In this document: in pieces, positions 42,475-55,547 of the stretch | How the letters are laid out: each line of letters opens with the position of its first letter | How positions within the stretch are numbered: position 1 is the first letter of the stretch | Origin: Streptomyces amritsarensis | GTDB lineage: Bacteria; Actinomycetota; Actinomycetes; Streptomycetales; Streptomycetaceae | Reading direction: 5' to 3' | Length of the DNA stretch: 63,430 nt | Assembly (NCBI RefSeq): GCF_001953875.1 | Contig: NZ_MQUR01000038.1 | Location: 1 to 63,430, forward strand | Position numbers and translations under genes: made by a program | Notes under the pieces: model-generated | Told to the model about the DNA's origin: nothing | What the model saw: only the letters and a program-made list of their open reading frames with translations | The model's database searches: none

Positions 42475-44058
42475 TCAGCGGACCTGGCTGAGCCACTGCA
42501 GGGTGCGGCGTATCTCCGACGGGAAGGGATGGGCCGGGCCGTGCAGGCGCTCCGCGTCGAACAGCAGCCGGGCCAGGGTGTCGTGGGCCGCCGGACGGTC
42601 GCCGAGGGAGAGCAGCAGGTGCGCGATCCGGCGGCGGATCTCCAGCGGCAGGGCCTGGTCCGGGTTGGCGTAGCGGTTCTCGAAGTACGGGAGCAGCGAG
42701 CGGTACTCCGCCAGGGCGGCGGCCGGCTCGCCGAGCTGCTCCAGGCACTGCGCCGCGTCGTAGCGGAACCGCAGCGACTGCGGGTCGCCCGCCGGGAACT
42801 CCTCCGCGAGGCGGCGCAGTTCGGGCAGGGCGCGGCGGTACTGCCCGTCGTCCATCAGCGTCGCCGCGTACTGCTTGCGCAGGGAGCGGACCACCGGTGA
42901 GTGCTCGCCGTGCTCGGCGGCGGCCGCCGGGAGGATCCCGCCGAGGATGTCCACGGCCTGCGTGAGCCGCCCCTGGTCCAGGAGGGTGCGGGCCTGGTCC
43001 ACCGCTCCCGGGATGTCGGGTTTCTGCGGCGCCGGCACCGGAGCGGGGGTCCGCGTCGGCGTCGGCGCGGACGTGGGCGGCACGGGGGTCCCCGCCGGCG
43101 TGGACGACGGCGGTGTGGTCGGCCGCGGCGGGATCACCGCGGCCCGGTCCGGCCAGGGCGCCTGCGGGCGTACGAAGGGCCGGGTCGGGTCGAGCGGGCC
43201 GGACGCGCCGCGGCCGTCGCGGGCTGGCAGCAGCGGGGCGAGCGCCTCGTACACCTCCTGCGCCGAGGACGGCCGGTCCTGCGGGTCCTTGGCGAGCAGG
43301 CGCATCAGGAGCGCCTCCAGCTCCTGCGGGACCTCCGGACGCTGCGGGCGGACCGGGACCGGGGCCTCGTACAGGTGGCGGTGCAGCACGCCCAGGGCGG
43401 TGGACCCGGCGAAGGGGACGTTGCCGCTGAGGAGTTCGTAGAGGAGCACACCGAGCGCGTACAGGTCGGTGTACGGGCCCACCGCACCGCTCATCGCCTG
43501 CTCGGGCGCCATGTACGCGGGACTGCCGATCGGCGTGCCGGTGCTGGTGAGGCGGGTGGTGTCGGTGTCCATGACCGAGGCCACGCCGAGGTCGAGGACC
43601 AGGACGGTGCCGTCCGGGCGGACCATCACATTGCGGGGTTTCAGGTCGCGGTGGACGATCGGCACCGCGTGCACGGCCGACAGGACCGAGCACAGCTGCG
43701 CGACGACCGCGACCGCCCACTGCCACGGGTAGGGGCCGTGGGCGGCGAGGTGGTCGGCGAGGTCGGAGCCCTCGACGTAGCCCATGACCAGGAACAGCTC
43801 GTCGCCGTCACTGCCCGCGTCGTGGACGGTGACCAGCCCCGGGTGGTCCACCTGCGCCGTGACCCGGCACTCGCGCACGAAGCGGCGGCGCAGCTCCTCG
43901 GCGACCGTGCCGGGGCCGGCGACCTTGTCGGGGCGCAGCAGCTTGACGGCGACCCGCCGGTCCAGGCGCCGGTCGTAGGCCGTCCAGACCTGGCCCATGC
44001 CGCCCTGTCCCAGAATGCTCGCCAGCTGGTAGCGGTCTGCGATGACGCGGTCGGTCAC
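42475..44058 (-). CDS. Soluble Ser/Thr protein kinase with C-terminal TPR-like repeats
   Basis: The 527-residue Hanks-type kinase starts at a GTG overlapping the upstream stop (GTGA). Motifs: GQGGMGQVW (17-25), VAVKLL (catalytic Lys39), HRDLKPRN catalytic loop, LDLGVAS in place of the usual DFG, and GSPAYMAPEQ. A Pro/Thr-rich linker (about 285-345) joins a helical domain (350-527) of TPR-like repeats (AVDQARTLLDQGRLTQAVDILGGIL; SLRFRYDAAQCLEQLGEPAAALAEYRSLL). It has no membrane helix or PASTA domain, so it is cytoplasmic. It may be tethered by the membrane protein encoded just upstream. Substrates are unknown. Confidence 0.93.
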   Translation of the reverse strand: MTDRVIADRYQLASILGQGGMGQVWTAYDRRLDRRVAVKLLRPDKVAGPGTVAEELRRRFVRECRVTAQVDHPGLVTVHDAGSDGDELFLVMGYVEGSDLADHLAAHGPYPWQWAVAVVAQLCSVLSAVHAVPIVHRDLKPRNVMVRPDGTVLVLDLGVASVMDTDTTRLTSTGTPIGSPAYMAPEQAMSGAVGPYTDLYALGVLLYELLSGNVPFAGSTALGVLHRHLYEAPVPVRPQRPEVPQELEALLMRLLAKDPQDRPSSAQEVYEALAPLLPARDGRGASGPLDPTRPFVRPQAPWPDRAAVIPPRPTTPPSSTPAGTPVPPTSAPTPTRTPAPVPAPQKPDIPGAVDQARTLLDQGRLTQAVDILGGILPAAAAEHGEHSPVVRSLRKQYAATLMDDGQYRRALPELRRLAEEFPAGDPQSLRFRYDAAQCLEQLGEPAAALAEYRSLLPYFENRYANPDQALPLEIRRRIAHLLLSLGDRPAAHDTLARLLFDAERLHGPAHPFPSEIRRTLQWLSQVR

Positions 44059-44684
44059 TGCTGCGGATCCCGGAAGGCGGTCTGGTTCGGGTCCTGGTGG
44101 TGGCCGCCGGGCGGCGGGGTCTGCTTGCGCAGCAGCTCGCTGAGCTCGTCGAGTTCGGCGCGGACCTGCCCGATGCGCGGCGGCGGGGTCGGCTGCGGCG
44201 GCACCTGCGGGACGGCCGGCGTCTGGCCCGAGATCACGGTGGGGGCCTGGGCGTGCGGGTAGCCGTAGGAGGGCGAGGTCTGCTGCGGGTGGTTGTAGGG
44301 CGCGGGCTGCCCCGGGTACCAGGGGGCGGGCGCCGCGGAGCGCAGGGCCTCGTGGTGCTTGATGTCGGCGACGAGGAAGTAGACGCAGACCGCGAAGCCC
44401 GTGAGGATCGAGCCACCGGCGCCGAGGTTGCCCTGCCAGCCGTTGACGTCGGGCGTGGGGTCGATCTGGATCAGCGTCATCCAGACGACGGCGAGGACAC
44501 CGCTGAGCACCAGCAGCGCCCAGTCCCGGGACCTGCGGGTGACCAGCGCGAGCCGCAGCATCGCACCCCATGCCAGGAAGCCGCAGCTCAGGATGGGCAG
44601 CAGCATGAACACCACGCGCAGTGTCACCACGCCGCCCGAGGTGGACTGGGGGGCGTGCTGCGGCGGAAGGCCGGGGCCGTGCAT
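44055..44684 (-). CDS. Multi-helix membrane protein paired with the kinase
   Basis: This 209-residue protein has three to four helices (LRVVFMLLPILSCGFLAWGAML, ALLVLSGVLAVVWMTLIQI, GSILTGFAVCVYFLVADI), a Pro/Gln/Tyr-rich cytoplasmic segment (PWYPGQPAPYNHPQQTSPSYGYP) and a final coiled segment (IGQVRAELDELSELLRKQ). AGGAG precedes the ATG. Its stop overlaps the kinase start by four bases, so the proteins are made together. The cytoplasmic tail may bind or be phosphorylated by the kinase (inference). Confidence 0.8.
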   Translation of the reverse strand: MHGPGLPPQHAPQSTSGGVVTLRVVFMLLPILSCGFLAWGAMLRLALVTRRSRDWALLVLSGVLAVVWMTLIQIDPTPDVNGWQGNLGAGGSILTGFAVCVYFLVADIKHHEALRSAAPAPWYPGQPAPYNHPQQTSPSYGYPHAQAPTVISGQTPAVPQVPPQPTPPPRIGQVRAELDELSELLRKQTPPPGGHHQDPNQTAFRDPQQ

Positions 44685-44874
44685 CGCTGCTCCTGACGGG
44701 CCGTGCGGAAGAGGTTTCGCGTCTGAGGGTATACAGCGTTCCCGGCCATCAGTGAGGGGATGCACGCAACCGTTGCAGGGTCGCAGCACGGCCCCGCCGT
44801 GGCGGGGCCGCGGCCGGGAGCTCTCGCTCTGCGGCCGCGGCGCCCGCGCGTGCGGCGCCGCCGGTGCGGCGCCG

Positions 44875-48408
<3,534 letters not shown>

Positions 48409-48653
48409 GAGGAGGCTTTCCGTCCGGTGAAGGGGCAACGCGAAGGACCCGACACGTCGTACGGGCCGGGGGTTCCCACCCTACGACGGCGCCCACGGCG
48501 ACGCGCGAGGGATTCGGGTCACGGCGCGGGCGCGCGCCCGTCGTCAGCCTGGAGGCGTTGCTCCCGCTTTACGATGTTCACGTAACCACCGCCTGAGCTC
48601 GCCGCGTCCCCATCCGCGGGAGTTCACGCCGAACGGCCGAGGAGCACGAGCCC

Positions 48654-50072
48654 GTGACGAGCGATGCCATAGCCCGCCCGGCACCGGCGGCCCAGGCCCC
48701 CGCGAGGGCGGCCGCACCCCGGTGGGCCGGACCCTGGCTGGTGGCCGCCGGGCTGTTCCCCGTCTACCTCGTGCTGTCCGTCGGCCGGTTCCGGCGCATG
48801 GACTGGGCCTCCTGGGACCTGGGGATCTTCGAACAGGCGATCCGCGCGTACGCCCACCTGCAGACGCCCGTCGCGGACCTGAAGGGGCCGGGGGCCAACA
48901 TCCTCGGGGACCACTTCAGCCCGATCATCGCGCTCGTCGCCCCCGTCTACCGGGTCTTCCCCGGGCCCGTCACGCTGCTCGTGGTCCAGGCGGCGCTGTT
49001 CGCGCTCTCCGCCGTCCCCGTCACCCGGGCGGCCTCACGGCTCCTCGGCCGGCCCCGCGGGATCGCCGTCGGCGTCGCGTACGGCCTGTCCTGGGGCGTC
49101 CAGCGGGCGGTGGAGTTCGACTTCCACGAGATCGCCTTCGCCGTGCCGCTGCTGGCCTTCGCCCTGGAGGCGGTCCTGGCCCGGCGCTGGCGGGCCGCCC
49201 TGCTGTGGGGGCTGCCGCTGCTCCTGGTCAAGGAGGACCTCGGCTTCACGCTGGCTGCCCTGGCCGTCGTGGTGGCCTGGCGCAGCCGCACCACCGACCG
49301 GCGCACCGCCTGGGCCGCGCTCGGCCTCGCCGCGGCCGCCTGCGTGTTCGCCGTACTGGTGTTCACCGTCTTCATACCGGCGTTCGCCACCGACGGATAC
49401 GGCTACTGGCACAAGATCGACGGGGCGGGGCCCTTCGCCGGCACCGGCACGAAGCTGGCCACGCTGGGATGGGTGCTGATCCCCACCTCCGGGCTGCTCG
49501 CCCTGCGCTCGCCGCTGCTGCTGCTGGTCGCCGCGCCCACCCTCGGCTGGCGGTTCCTGTCCGGGGACGACCACTACTGGTCCACCGACTGGCACTACAG
49601 CGCCGTGCTGATGCCCGTCGTCGCCCTCGCCCTGGTCGACGCCATCGACACCGTCCGGCGCGGCGAGCGGCCCTGGCTGCGCGCCTACGCCCTCCAGCTG
49701 CCCACGGCGGTGCTCGCCGCCTCCCTGGCCCTGGCCATGACCAGCATGCCGACGGCCAAGCTCACGGAGGCGTCCACGTACGACAAGCCCGACCGCGTCG
49801 TCGCGATCGAAAAGCTCCTCGACCGGATCCCCGACGGGGCCACCGTGGAGGCCGACACCACCCCGCTGACCCGGCTGACCTCCCGCTGCCGCGTCCTGTG
49901 GATCGGCGGCAGCAAGGGCGTCGTCCCCGACTGGATCACCATCGACAACGGCAACAAGTGGGCCGGCGAGGACCCGACCCGCTACGCCTCCCAGCTCCAC
50001 CCCGGCGAGCGCTACACCCTGGTGGGCGAGGCCGGCGGGATCGTCCTGATGCAGCGCGACACCACCGGCTGA
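48654..50072 (+). CDS. DUF2079 polytopic membrane protein
   Basis: This 472-residue protein has about 10-11 helices and the DUF2079 opening RRMDWASWDLGIFEQAIRAYAHLQTP, followed by GDHFSPIIALVAPVYRVFPGPVTLLVVQA. An Asp-rich first loop and repeated helices place it near the GT-C glycosyltransferases, so it may move lipid-linked sugars. It starts with GTG after GAGGAG, is divergent from mfd and ends at a strong bidirectional terminator. Confidence 0.88.
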   Translation: MTSDAIARPAPAAQAPARAAAPRWAGPWLVAAGLFPVYLVLSVGRFRRMDWASWDLGIFEQAIRAYAHLQTPVADLKGPGANILGDHFSPIIALVAPVYRVFPGPVTLLVVQAALFALSAVPVTRAASRLLGRPRGIAVGVAYGLSWGVQRAVEFDFHEIAFAVPLLAFALEAVLARRWRAALLWGLPLLLVKEDLGFTLAALAVVVAWRSRTTDRRTAWAALGLAAAACVFAVLVFTVFIPAFATDGYGYWHKIDGAGPFAGTGTKLATLGWVLIPTSGLLALRSPLLLLVAAPTLGWRFLSGDDHYWSTDWHYSAVLMPVVALALVDAIDTVRRGERPWLRAYALQLPTAVLAASLALAMTSMPTAKLTEASTYDKPDRVVAIEKLLDRIPDGATVEADTTPLTRLTSRCRVLWIGGSKGVVPDWITIDNGNKWAGEDPTRYASQLHPGERYTLVGEAGGIVLMQRDTTG

Positions 50073-50100
50073 CCCGGCCGGCCCCCGCCGCGGGACGAAA

Positions 50101-50139
50101 GGGCGCAGGCTCGGGACACCTGGTCCCGGGCCTGCGCCC
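50101..50139. terminator. Bidirectional terminator
   Basis: 17-base arms (50101-50117 with 50123-50139; GGGCGCAGG and CCTGCGCCC ends) with one G-T pair lie between the convergent DUF2079 and ABC permease genes. Confidence 0.85.
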
Positions 50140-50163
50140 ACCCCCGTACGAACGCGGCGCCGG

Positions 50164-52749
50164 CTACTCGCTCGCGATCGCGTTCAGGACGTTCATCCGG
50201 CCCGCCCGGAAGGCCGGGACCAGTGCGGCGAACAGGCCCACGAAGGCCGACGCCGCGAACACCCCGATGATCGTCGGCCACGGGATCTCCAGGACCTTCA
50301 GGCCCTCCAGCTCCAGCAGCTGCTGCGCCGTGGCGCCCCAGCCCATGCCCAGCCCGAGGCCGAGCAGGGCGCCGAAGAGGGCGATGACCACCGACTCCAG
50401 GCGGATCATGCGGCGCAGCTGGCGGCGGGAGAGGCCGATGGCGCGCATCAGGCCGATCTCGCGGGTCCGCTCGACCACCGACAGGGCCAGGGTGTTCACC
50501 ACGCCCAGGACCGCGACGATGATCGCGAGGCCGAGGAGCCCGTAGACCATGTTCAGCAGCTGGCCGACCTGGTCCTTCAGCGCCTGCTTGTAGTCGGCCT
50601 GGTTGCGCACCACGTACTGCGGGTACTCGCCCAGGGCCGCCTTGACCGACTTGTACGCCGCGGCGTCGGACTGCCCGTCCTTCGCGGTGGCCAGCAGCAT
50701 GAAGGGCAGCGGCATCCGGTCCGCCGGCACGTTCGCCCGCGCGGTCTCGGTGCTGATGTACTTCATGCCCTTGTCGAGGTTGCCCTCGTCGCTGGTGATC
50801 GCCGCGACCTTCAGCTTGACCGTCCTGCCGCCGGTGAAGGCGACGGTCATCTCGTCACCGAGCTTGATGTCGTGCTGGGCGGCGTAGAGGGAGCCGACCG
50901 ACATGGAGCCCGCGCCGTAGGCCGCGGCGTGCTCGCCGGCGGTCATCTTGCGCCGGATGTCCTCGGCGTACGTCGGGTCGGTCGCGCCGAGTTCGGTCTC
51001 CTCGGTGGTGCCGTCGGGCGCGGTCAGCTCGACCCCGACCTGGCGGTAGGCGGTGACGTGGTCGAGGCCGGCGGTGGCGCGCAGGGCCTGCTCGGCCTGC
51101 GGCAGGACGGGCTGGCCGGCCTCGGAGGCGACGATGTAGTCCGCGCCGACCGACTTGTCGAGCTCCTCGGTCGCGGAGGCCACCATCGAGGAGCCGACCA
51201 CCGACAGGCAGGCGACCAGCGCGAGGCCGATCATCAGCGCGGCGGCGGTGGCGCCGGTGCGGCGCGGGTTGCGCAGGGCGTTGCGCTCGGCGAGCCGGCC
51301 CACGGACCCGAAGGGCCGCAGGACCACACCGGAGAGCACCCGCACCACGCCCGCGGCGAGCAGCGGGCCGATGACGATGAAGCCGACGAGGGTCAGGACG
51401 ACGCCCAGGCCCAGCCACAGGGACCCGGCCGCCGCCTTCTCGGCGGCCGCGGCGAGGTAGAGGGCGCCGCCGCCGACGGCGGTGAGGACCAGGCCGAGGG
51501 CGGCCCGGACCCGGCCTGCCTTCTTGTCGCCCGGGGTGCCGGACTCGCGCAGCGCGGCCATCGGGGAGACCTTGCCGGCGCGGCGGGCCGGGACGAAGGC
51601 GGAGATCACCGTCACGACGACGCCGAGGACGATGCCGACGACGGGGGTGGTCCACGCGACGGTCAGGTCGTCGGTGGACAGGTGCATGCCCATCTGGCCC
51701 ATGAGCGCCATGAGGCCGACCGCCAGGCCCACGCCCGCCGCCACACCGAGGACCGAGCCGACCACGCCGAGCAGGAAGGCCTCGACGACCACGGACTTCA
51801 GTACCTGCCCGCTGTCCGCGCCGATGGCGCGCATCAGGCCGATCTCGCGGGTGCGCTGGGCGACCAGCATGGAGAAGGTGTTGAAGATCAGGAAGATGCC
51901 GACGAGGAAGGCGATGCCGGCGAAGCCGAGCATCACGTACTTCATGACGTCGAGGAACGCGCCGACGTCCTTGCGGTTGGCGTCCGCGGCCTCCTTGGCG
52001 GTCTGCAGCTTGTAGGCGTCCGCACCGAGGGCGGAGGCGATGTTCGCCTTGAGCTGCTCGTCGCTCACCCCGTCCTCGGCGGTGACGTTGACGTGCGTGA
52101 AGGAGTCGGCCGAGCCGAGCAGCGCCTGCTGCGCGGTGGCGGTGTCGAAGTAGACGACGGCCGCGCCCGGGTTGGTCACGGTGAAGGTGGCGATACCGGT
52201 GATCTTCGCGCGGATGTCACCGGTGACGGCGATGGTGCGCAGCTCGTCACCGAGCCCCAGCTTGTGCTTCTTCGCGGTGTCGGCGTCGACCATCACCTCG
52301 GTGGGGCCGCGCGGCGCCCGACCCGAGGTGATCTTCATCGACTTCAGCTCGTTGTCGCTCCAGTTGCCCGCGATGGTCGGGGCGCCGGTCGTCGAGCCCA
52401 TGTTCTCGTTCTTGGAGTTGACCACCGTGACGGCCATCGAGACGACGCCGCCCTCGGCGTCCTTGACGCCCTCGGCCTTCCTGGCCTGCTCGACGACCGA
52501 GCCCGCCAGCATCTCCGGCTTGCCGCGGTCGGGGGTCTCGTCCCCGCTCCCGGCCGCCTTGGGGCTGACCGTCACGTCGGAGTTGGTGACCGCGAACAGC
52601 TTGTCGAAGGTGGTGTTCATCGTGTCGGTGAACACCAGCGTGCCGCAGACGAAGGCGACGGAGAGCAGGACCGCGACCGCCGACAGCGCCATCCGCCCCT
52701 TGTGCGCGACGAAGTTGCGCCGCGAGGTCTTCAGGACCGTGTTGCTCAT
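50164..52749 (-). CDS. ABC transporter permease (FtsX/MacB-like), second system
   Basis: The 861-residue permease has the same layout as that at 23512: N-terminal helix (MALSAVAVLLSVAFVCGTLVF), large exocytoplasmic domain, FtsX set with RTREIGLMRAIGADSGQV, central helices, second domain and C-terminal FtsX set with ERTREIGLMRAIGLSRRQL. The ATG overlaps the stop of its ATPase gene by four bases. It differs from the first system mainly in the extracellular domains, suggesting a different ligand. Confidence 0.93.
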   Translation of the reverse strand: MSNTVLKTSRRNFVAHKGRMALSAVAVLLSVAFVCGTLVFTDTMNTTFDKLFAVTNSDVTVSPKAAGSGDETPDRGKPEMLAGSVVEQARKAEGVKDAEGGVVSMAVTVVNSKNENMGSTTGAPTIAGNWSDNELKSMKITSGRAPRGPTEVMVDADTAKKHKLGLGDELRTIAVTGDIRAKITGIATFTVTNPGAAVVYFDTATAQQALLGSADSFTHVNVTAEDGVSDEQLKANIASALGADAYKLQTAKEAADANRKDVGAFLDVMKYVMLGFAGIAFLVGIFLIFNTFSMLVAQRTREIGLMRAIGADSGQVLKSVVVEAFLLGVVGSVLGVAAGVGLAVGLMALMGQMGMHLSTDDLTVAWTTPVVGIVLGVVVTVISAFVPARRAGKVSPMAALRESGTPGDKKAGRVRAALGLVLTAVGGGALYLAAAAEKAAAGSLWLGLGVVLTLVGFIVIGPLLAAGVVRVLSGVVLRPFGSVGRLAERNALRNPRRTGATAAALMIGLALVACLSVVGSSMVASATEELDKSVGADYIVASEAGQPVLPQAEQALRATAGLDHVTAYRQVGVELTAPDGTTEETELGATDPTYAEDIRRKMTAGEHAAAYGAGSMSVGSLYAAQHDIKLGDEMTVAFTGGRTVKLKVAAITSDEGNLDKGMKYISTETARANVPADRMPLPFMLLATAKDGQSDAAAYKSVKAALGEYPQYVVRNQADYKQALKDQVGQLLNMVYGLLGLAIIVAVLGVVNTLALSVVERTREIGLMRAIGLSRRQLRRMIRLESVVIALFGALLGLGLGMGWGATAQQLLELEGLKVLEIPWPTIIGVFAASAFVGLFAALVPAFRAGRMNVLNAIASE

Positions 52750-53534
52750 GAGGTCCGCCCGCGCGCGTCGAAGTCCTTCATCCGGTCCAGGACCTGCTCG
52801 GCGGAGGGCGCGTGCATCTCGTCGACGATCCGGCCGTCGGCCAGGAAGATGACGCGGTCGGCGTAGGAGGCCGCCACGGGATCGTGGGTGACCATGACGA
52901 TGGTCTGGCCGAGCTCGTCCACCGAACGGCGCAGGAAGCCGAGGACCTCGGCGCCCGCCCGGGAGTCCAGGTTCCCCGTCGGCTCGTCACCGAAGATGAT
53001 CTCGGGTCGGGCGGCGAGGGCCCGGGCCACCGCCACGCGCTGCTGCTGGCCGCCGGACAGCTCGGTCGGCCGGTGCCGCAGCCGGCCGGCCAGGCCCACG
53101 GTCTCCACCACCCGGTTCAGCCACTGCGCGTCGGGCTTGCGGCCCGCGATGTCCATGGGGAGCGTGATGTTCTCCAGGGCGTTGAGCGTGGGCAGCAGGT
53201 TGAAGGCCTGGAAGATGAAGCCGATCCGGTCGCGGCGCAGCCGCGTGAGCTTCTTGTCCTTCAGCCCCGTGATCTCGGTGTCGTCCAGGTGGATCTGCCC
53301 GCTGGTCACCGTGTCCAGGCCGGCGAGGCAGTGCATGAGCGTGGACTTGCCGGAACCCGACGGGCCCATGATCGCGGTGAACTGGCCGCGCATGATGTCC
53401 ACGTCCACCTCGTCGAGGGCGACGACACGCGTCTCCCCGGAGCCGTAGGCCTTGACGACCTTCCGCGCCCGGGCCGCGACGGCAGCATGCCCTCCAGTAC
53501 CCCCGTGCCTGGTTTCGGTCATTGCCGTTGTCAC
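52746..53534 (-). CDS. ABC transporter ATP-binding protein (MacB/LolD type), second system
   Basis: This 262-residue ATPase has Walker A GPSGSGKST, signature LSGGQQQRVAVARA, Walker B IIFGDEPTGNLDS and the same C-terminal ending (RMKDFDARGRTS) as the ATPase at 22680. The GTG start has AAGGAG nearby; an ATG 12 bases later is possible. It is four-base coupled to the permease. The two systems are on opposite strands about 27 kb apart. Confidence 0.93.
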   Translation of the reverse strand: MTTAMTETRHGGTGGHAAVAARARKVVKAYGSGETRVVALDEVDVDIMRGQFTAIMGPSGSGKSTLMHCLAGLDTVTSGQIHLDDTEITGLKDKKLTRLRRDRIGFIFQAFNLLPTLNALENITLPMDIAGRKPDAQWLNRVVETVGLAGRLRHRPTELSGGQQQRVAVARALAARPEIIFGDEPTGNLDSRAGAEVLGFLRRSVDELGQTIVMVTHDPVAASYADRVIFLADGRIVDEMHAPSAEQVLDRMKDFDARGRTS

Positions 53535-53860
53535 GGTCTGTCTCCTTCTTCGAATGCGTGCGTCTGCGTCGTTGCGTCGCCGTGATGAAGTCTGCGGCGG
53601 CGGGACCTACGGCGCGCTGGTGCCCGTAGCCGTATCCGGCCGGGGGTTATCCCCACCCGCACCCCCGGTTCGTATGCTCCAGTTAAGGAGGCCGCCGACG
53701 GCTCCACCTCCTCCGCCGGGAGGAAAGACCCCTGGCCCGTAGTGCGTACAGACCCCTAGGGGATGTCCGCCCATCGGACTGCACGGCCTGAGGGATACCG
53801 CCCGCGGGGCGGCGGTGAGATGGTGTCCCCCGCACCTACGTGCAAGGGGAAGGAATCTCG
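53535..53860. other. Divergent promoter region between the ABC and MFS genes
   Basis: 326 bases without a gene. It holds the start regions of both transcripts, a palindrome CCCCTAGGGG at 53753-53762 and the sequence CCAGTTAAGGAGG near 53680. No specific regulator can be inferred; no TetR gene adjoins the exporter. Confidence 0.5.
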
Positions 53861-55474
53861 GTGCCCGCAGCGGACAGCACGGACGGAGGTCCGGACGGCG
53901 CACCCGCCGCGGGGGCGGGCGCCACCCCCGGTGCAGCCGTTTCGGCCAAGGACGCGACCTCCGCCGCCGCCGCGGGTACGGGCGGACGCCCCCCGACCCC
54001 CGTGGTCGTCTCGCTGATGCTCGGCATGGCCCTCGTCGCCCTCGACAGCACCGTCGTCGCCACCGCCGTGCCCCAGATCGTCGGCGACCTCGGCGGCTTC
54101 TCCGTCTTCTCCTGGCTCTTCTCCGGCTACCTGCTCGCCGTCACCGTCACCCTGCCGGTCTACGGCAAGCTGTCCGACACCTTCGGCCGCAAGCCCGTCC
54201 TGCTCTTCGGCATCGGCCTCTTCCTCGTCGGCTCGCTGCTGTGCGCGTCCGCCTGGAACATGGCCGCCCTCATCGCGTTCCGCATCGTCCAGGGCCTGGG
54301 CGGCGGCGCCCTCCAGGGCACCGTCCAGACCCTGGCCGCCGACCTGTACCCGCTGAAGGAACGCCCGCGGATCCAGGCCCGCATGTCCAGCGTCTGGGCC
54401 ACCTCGGCCGTGGCCGGCCCCGCCCTCGGCGGACTGCTCGCCTCCTACGCCCACTGGCGCTGGATCTTCCTGATCAACCTGCCGCTGGCCGCCCTCGCCC
54501 TGTGGATGACCGCCCGCCACGTGACCGAGCCCGTCCGCTCCCCCGGCCGCCGCGGCCCCGTCGACTGGGCGGGCGCCCTCGGCGTCTTCTGCTGCGGCGG
54601 GCTCCTCCTCTTCGCGCTCGTCCAGGGCGGAGTCGCCTGGCCCTGGCTGTCCGCGCCCTCCCTGGGCCTGCTCGCCGCGAGCGCCGCACTGGCCGCGGTG
54701 GTCGTCCGCGTGGAACGCCGGGCGCGGGAACCGATCCTGCCCGGCTGGGTGTGGCGCCGGCGCACCATCGCCGCCGTCAACCTGGCCATGGCCGCCCTCG
54801 GCCTGCTGATGGTCGCCCCGATGGTCTTCATGCCGACGTACGCCCAGTCCGTCCTCGGCCTCGGACCCGTCGGCGCCGGACTCGTCATGTCCGTCATGAC
54901 CCTCAGCTGGCCCGTCACCGCGGCCCTCAGCCAGCACGTCTACCGGCGCATCGGCTTCCGCAACACCGCGGCCGTCGGCATCGCCCTGGCCACCGCCGTC
55001 CTCTACTCCTTCACCCTCCTGCCCCACCCCGCCCGGCCGTGGCAGCCCGCCCTGATCATGCTGCTGCTCGGAGCCTCCCTCGGCCTCTTCCAGCTCCCGC
55101 TGATCGTCGGCGTCCAGTCCACCGTCGGCTGGGCCGAACGCGGCACCACCACCGCCTCGGTCCTCTTCTACCGCCAGGTCGGCCAGAGCGTGGGCGCCGC
55201 CCTGCTCGCCGCCGTCGCCAACGCCACCATCGCCGCCCGCCTCTCCGACGCCCCCGCACCGGGGCTGCCGCGCCACCTCGACGACGTCGCCGAGGCCCTG
55301 GAACACCCGGCCCTGCTCCCCCGGGCCGCCGCCGACCACCTGCGCGAGGCCGTCGCCGCCGCCGTCGAGCACATCTTCCTCGGCGCGACGGCGGCCGCCG
55401 TGGCCGCGCTCCTCGTCCTGCTCCTGGTCGCACCCCGCAGATTCCCCGTCCTGCCGGAACTGCGCGACGAGTAG
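53861..55474 (+). CDS. MFS drug transporter, DHA2 (EmrB/QacA) family
   Basis: This 537-residue protein has an Ala/Gly-rich N-terminus of 45 residues and 14 membrane helices. Family marks are the motif D1 region ALDSTVVATAVPQIVGDLGG, motif A YGKLSDTFGRKPVLLFG and motif C-like SSVWATSAVAGPALGGLL. It exports hydrophobic toxic compounds by proton antiport. The GTG at 53861 has GGAAGG five bases upstream and is preferred to a GTG 21 bases earlier. No adjacent regulator is seen. Confidence 0.92.
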   Translation: MPAADSTDGGPDGAPAAGAGATPGAAVSAKDATSAAAAGTGGRPPTPVVVSLMLGMALVALDSTVVATAVPQIVGDLGGFSVFSWLFSGYLLAVTVTLPVYGKLSDTFGRKPVLLFGIGLFLVGSLLCASAWNMAALIAFRIVQGLGGGALQGTVQTLAADLYPLKERPRIQARMSSVWATSAVAGPALGGLLASYAHWRWIFLINLPLAALALWMTARHVTEPVRSPGRRGPVDWAGALGVFCCGGLLLFALVQGGVAWPWLSAPSLGLLAASAALAAVVVRVERRAREPILPGWVWRRRTIAAVNLAMAALGLLMVAPMVFMPTYAQSVLGLGPVGAGLVMSVMTLSWPVTAALSQHVYRRIGFRNTAAVGIALATAVLYSFTLLPHPARPWQPALIMLLLGASLGLFQLPLIVGVQSTVGWAERGTTTASVLFYRQVGQSVGAALLAAVANATIAARLSDAPAPGLPRHLDDVAEALEHPALLPRAAADHLREAVAAAVEHIFLGATAAAVAALLVLLLVAPRRFPVLPELRDE

Positions 55475-55547
55475 CCGGAGAGCCGCCTTGTCATGACCAG
55501 GGCAGTGGGCGACCCTCGTACGCAGCACCGTCATCCGGGGGGACACC

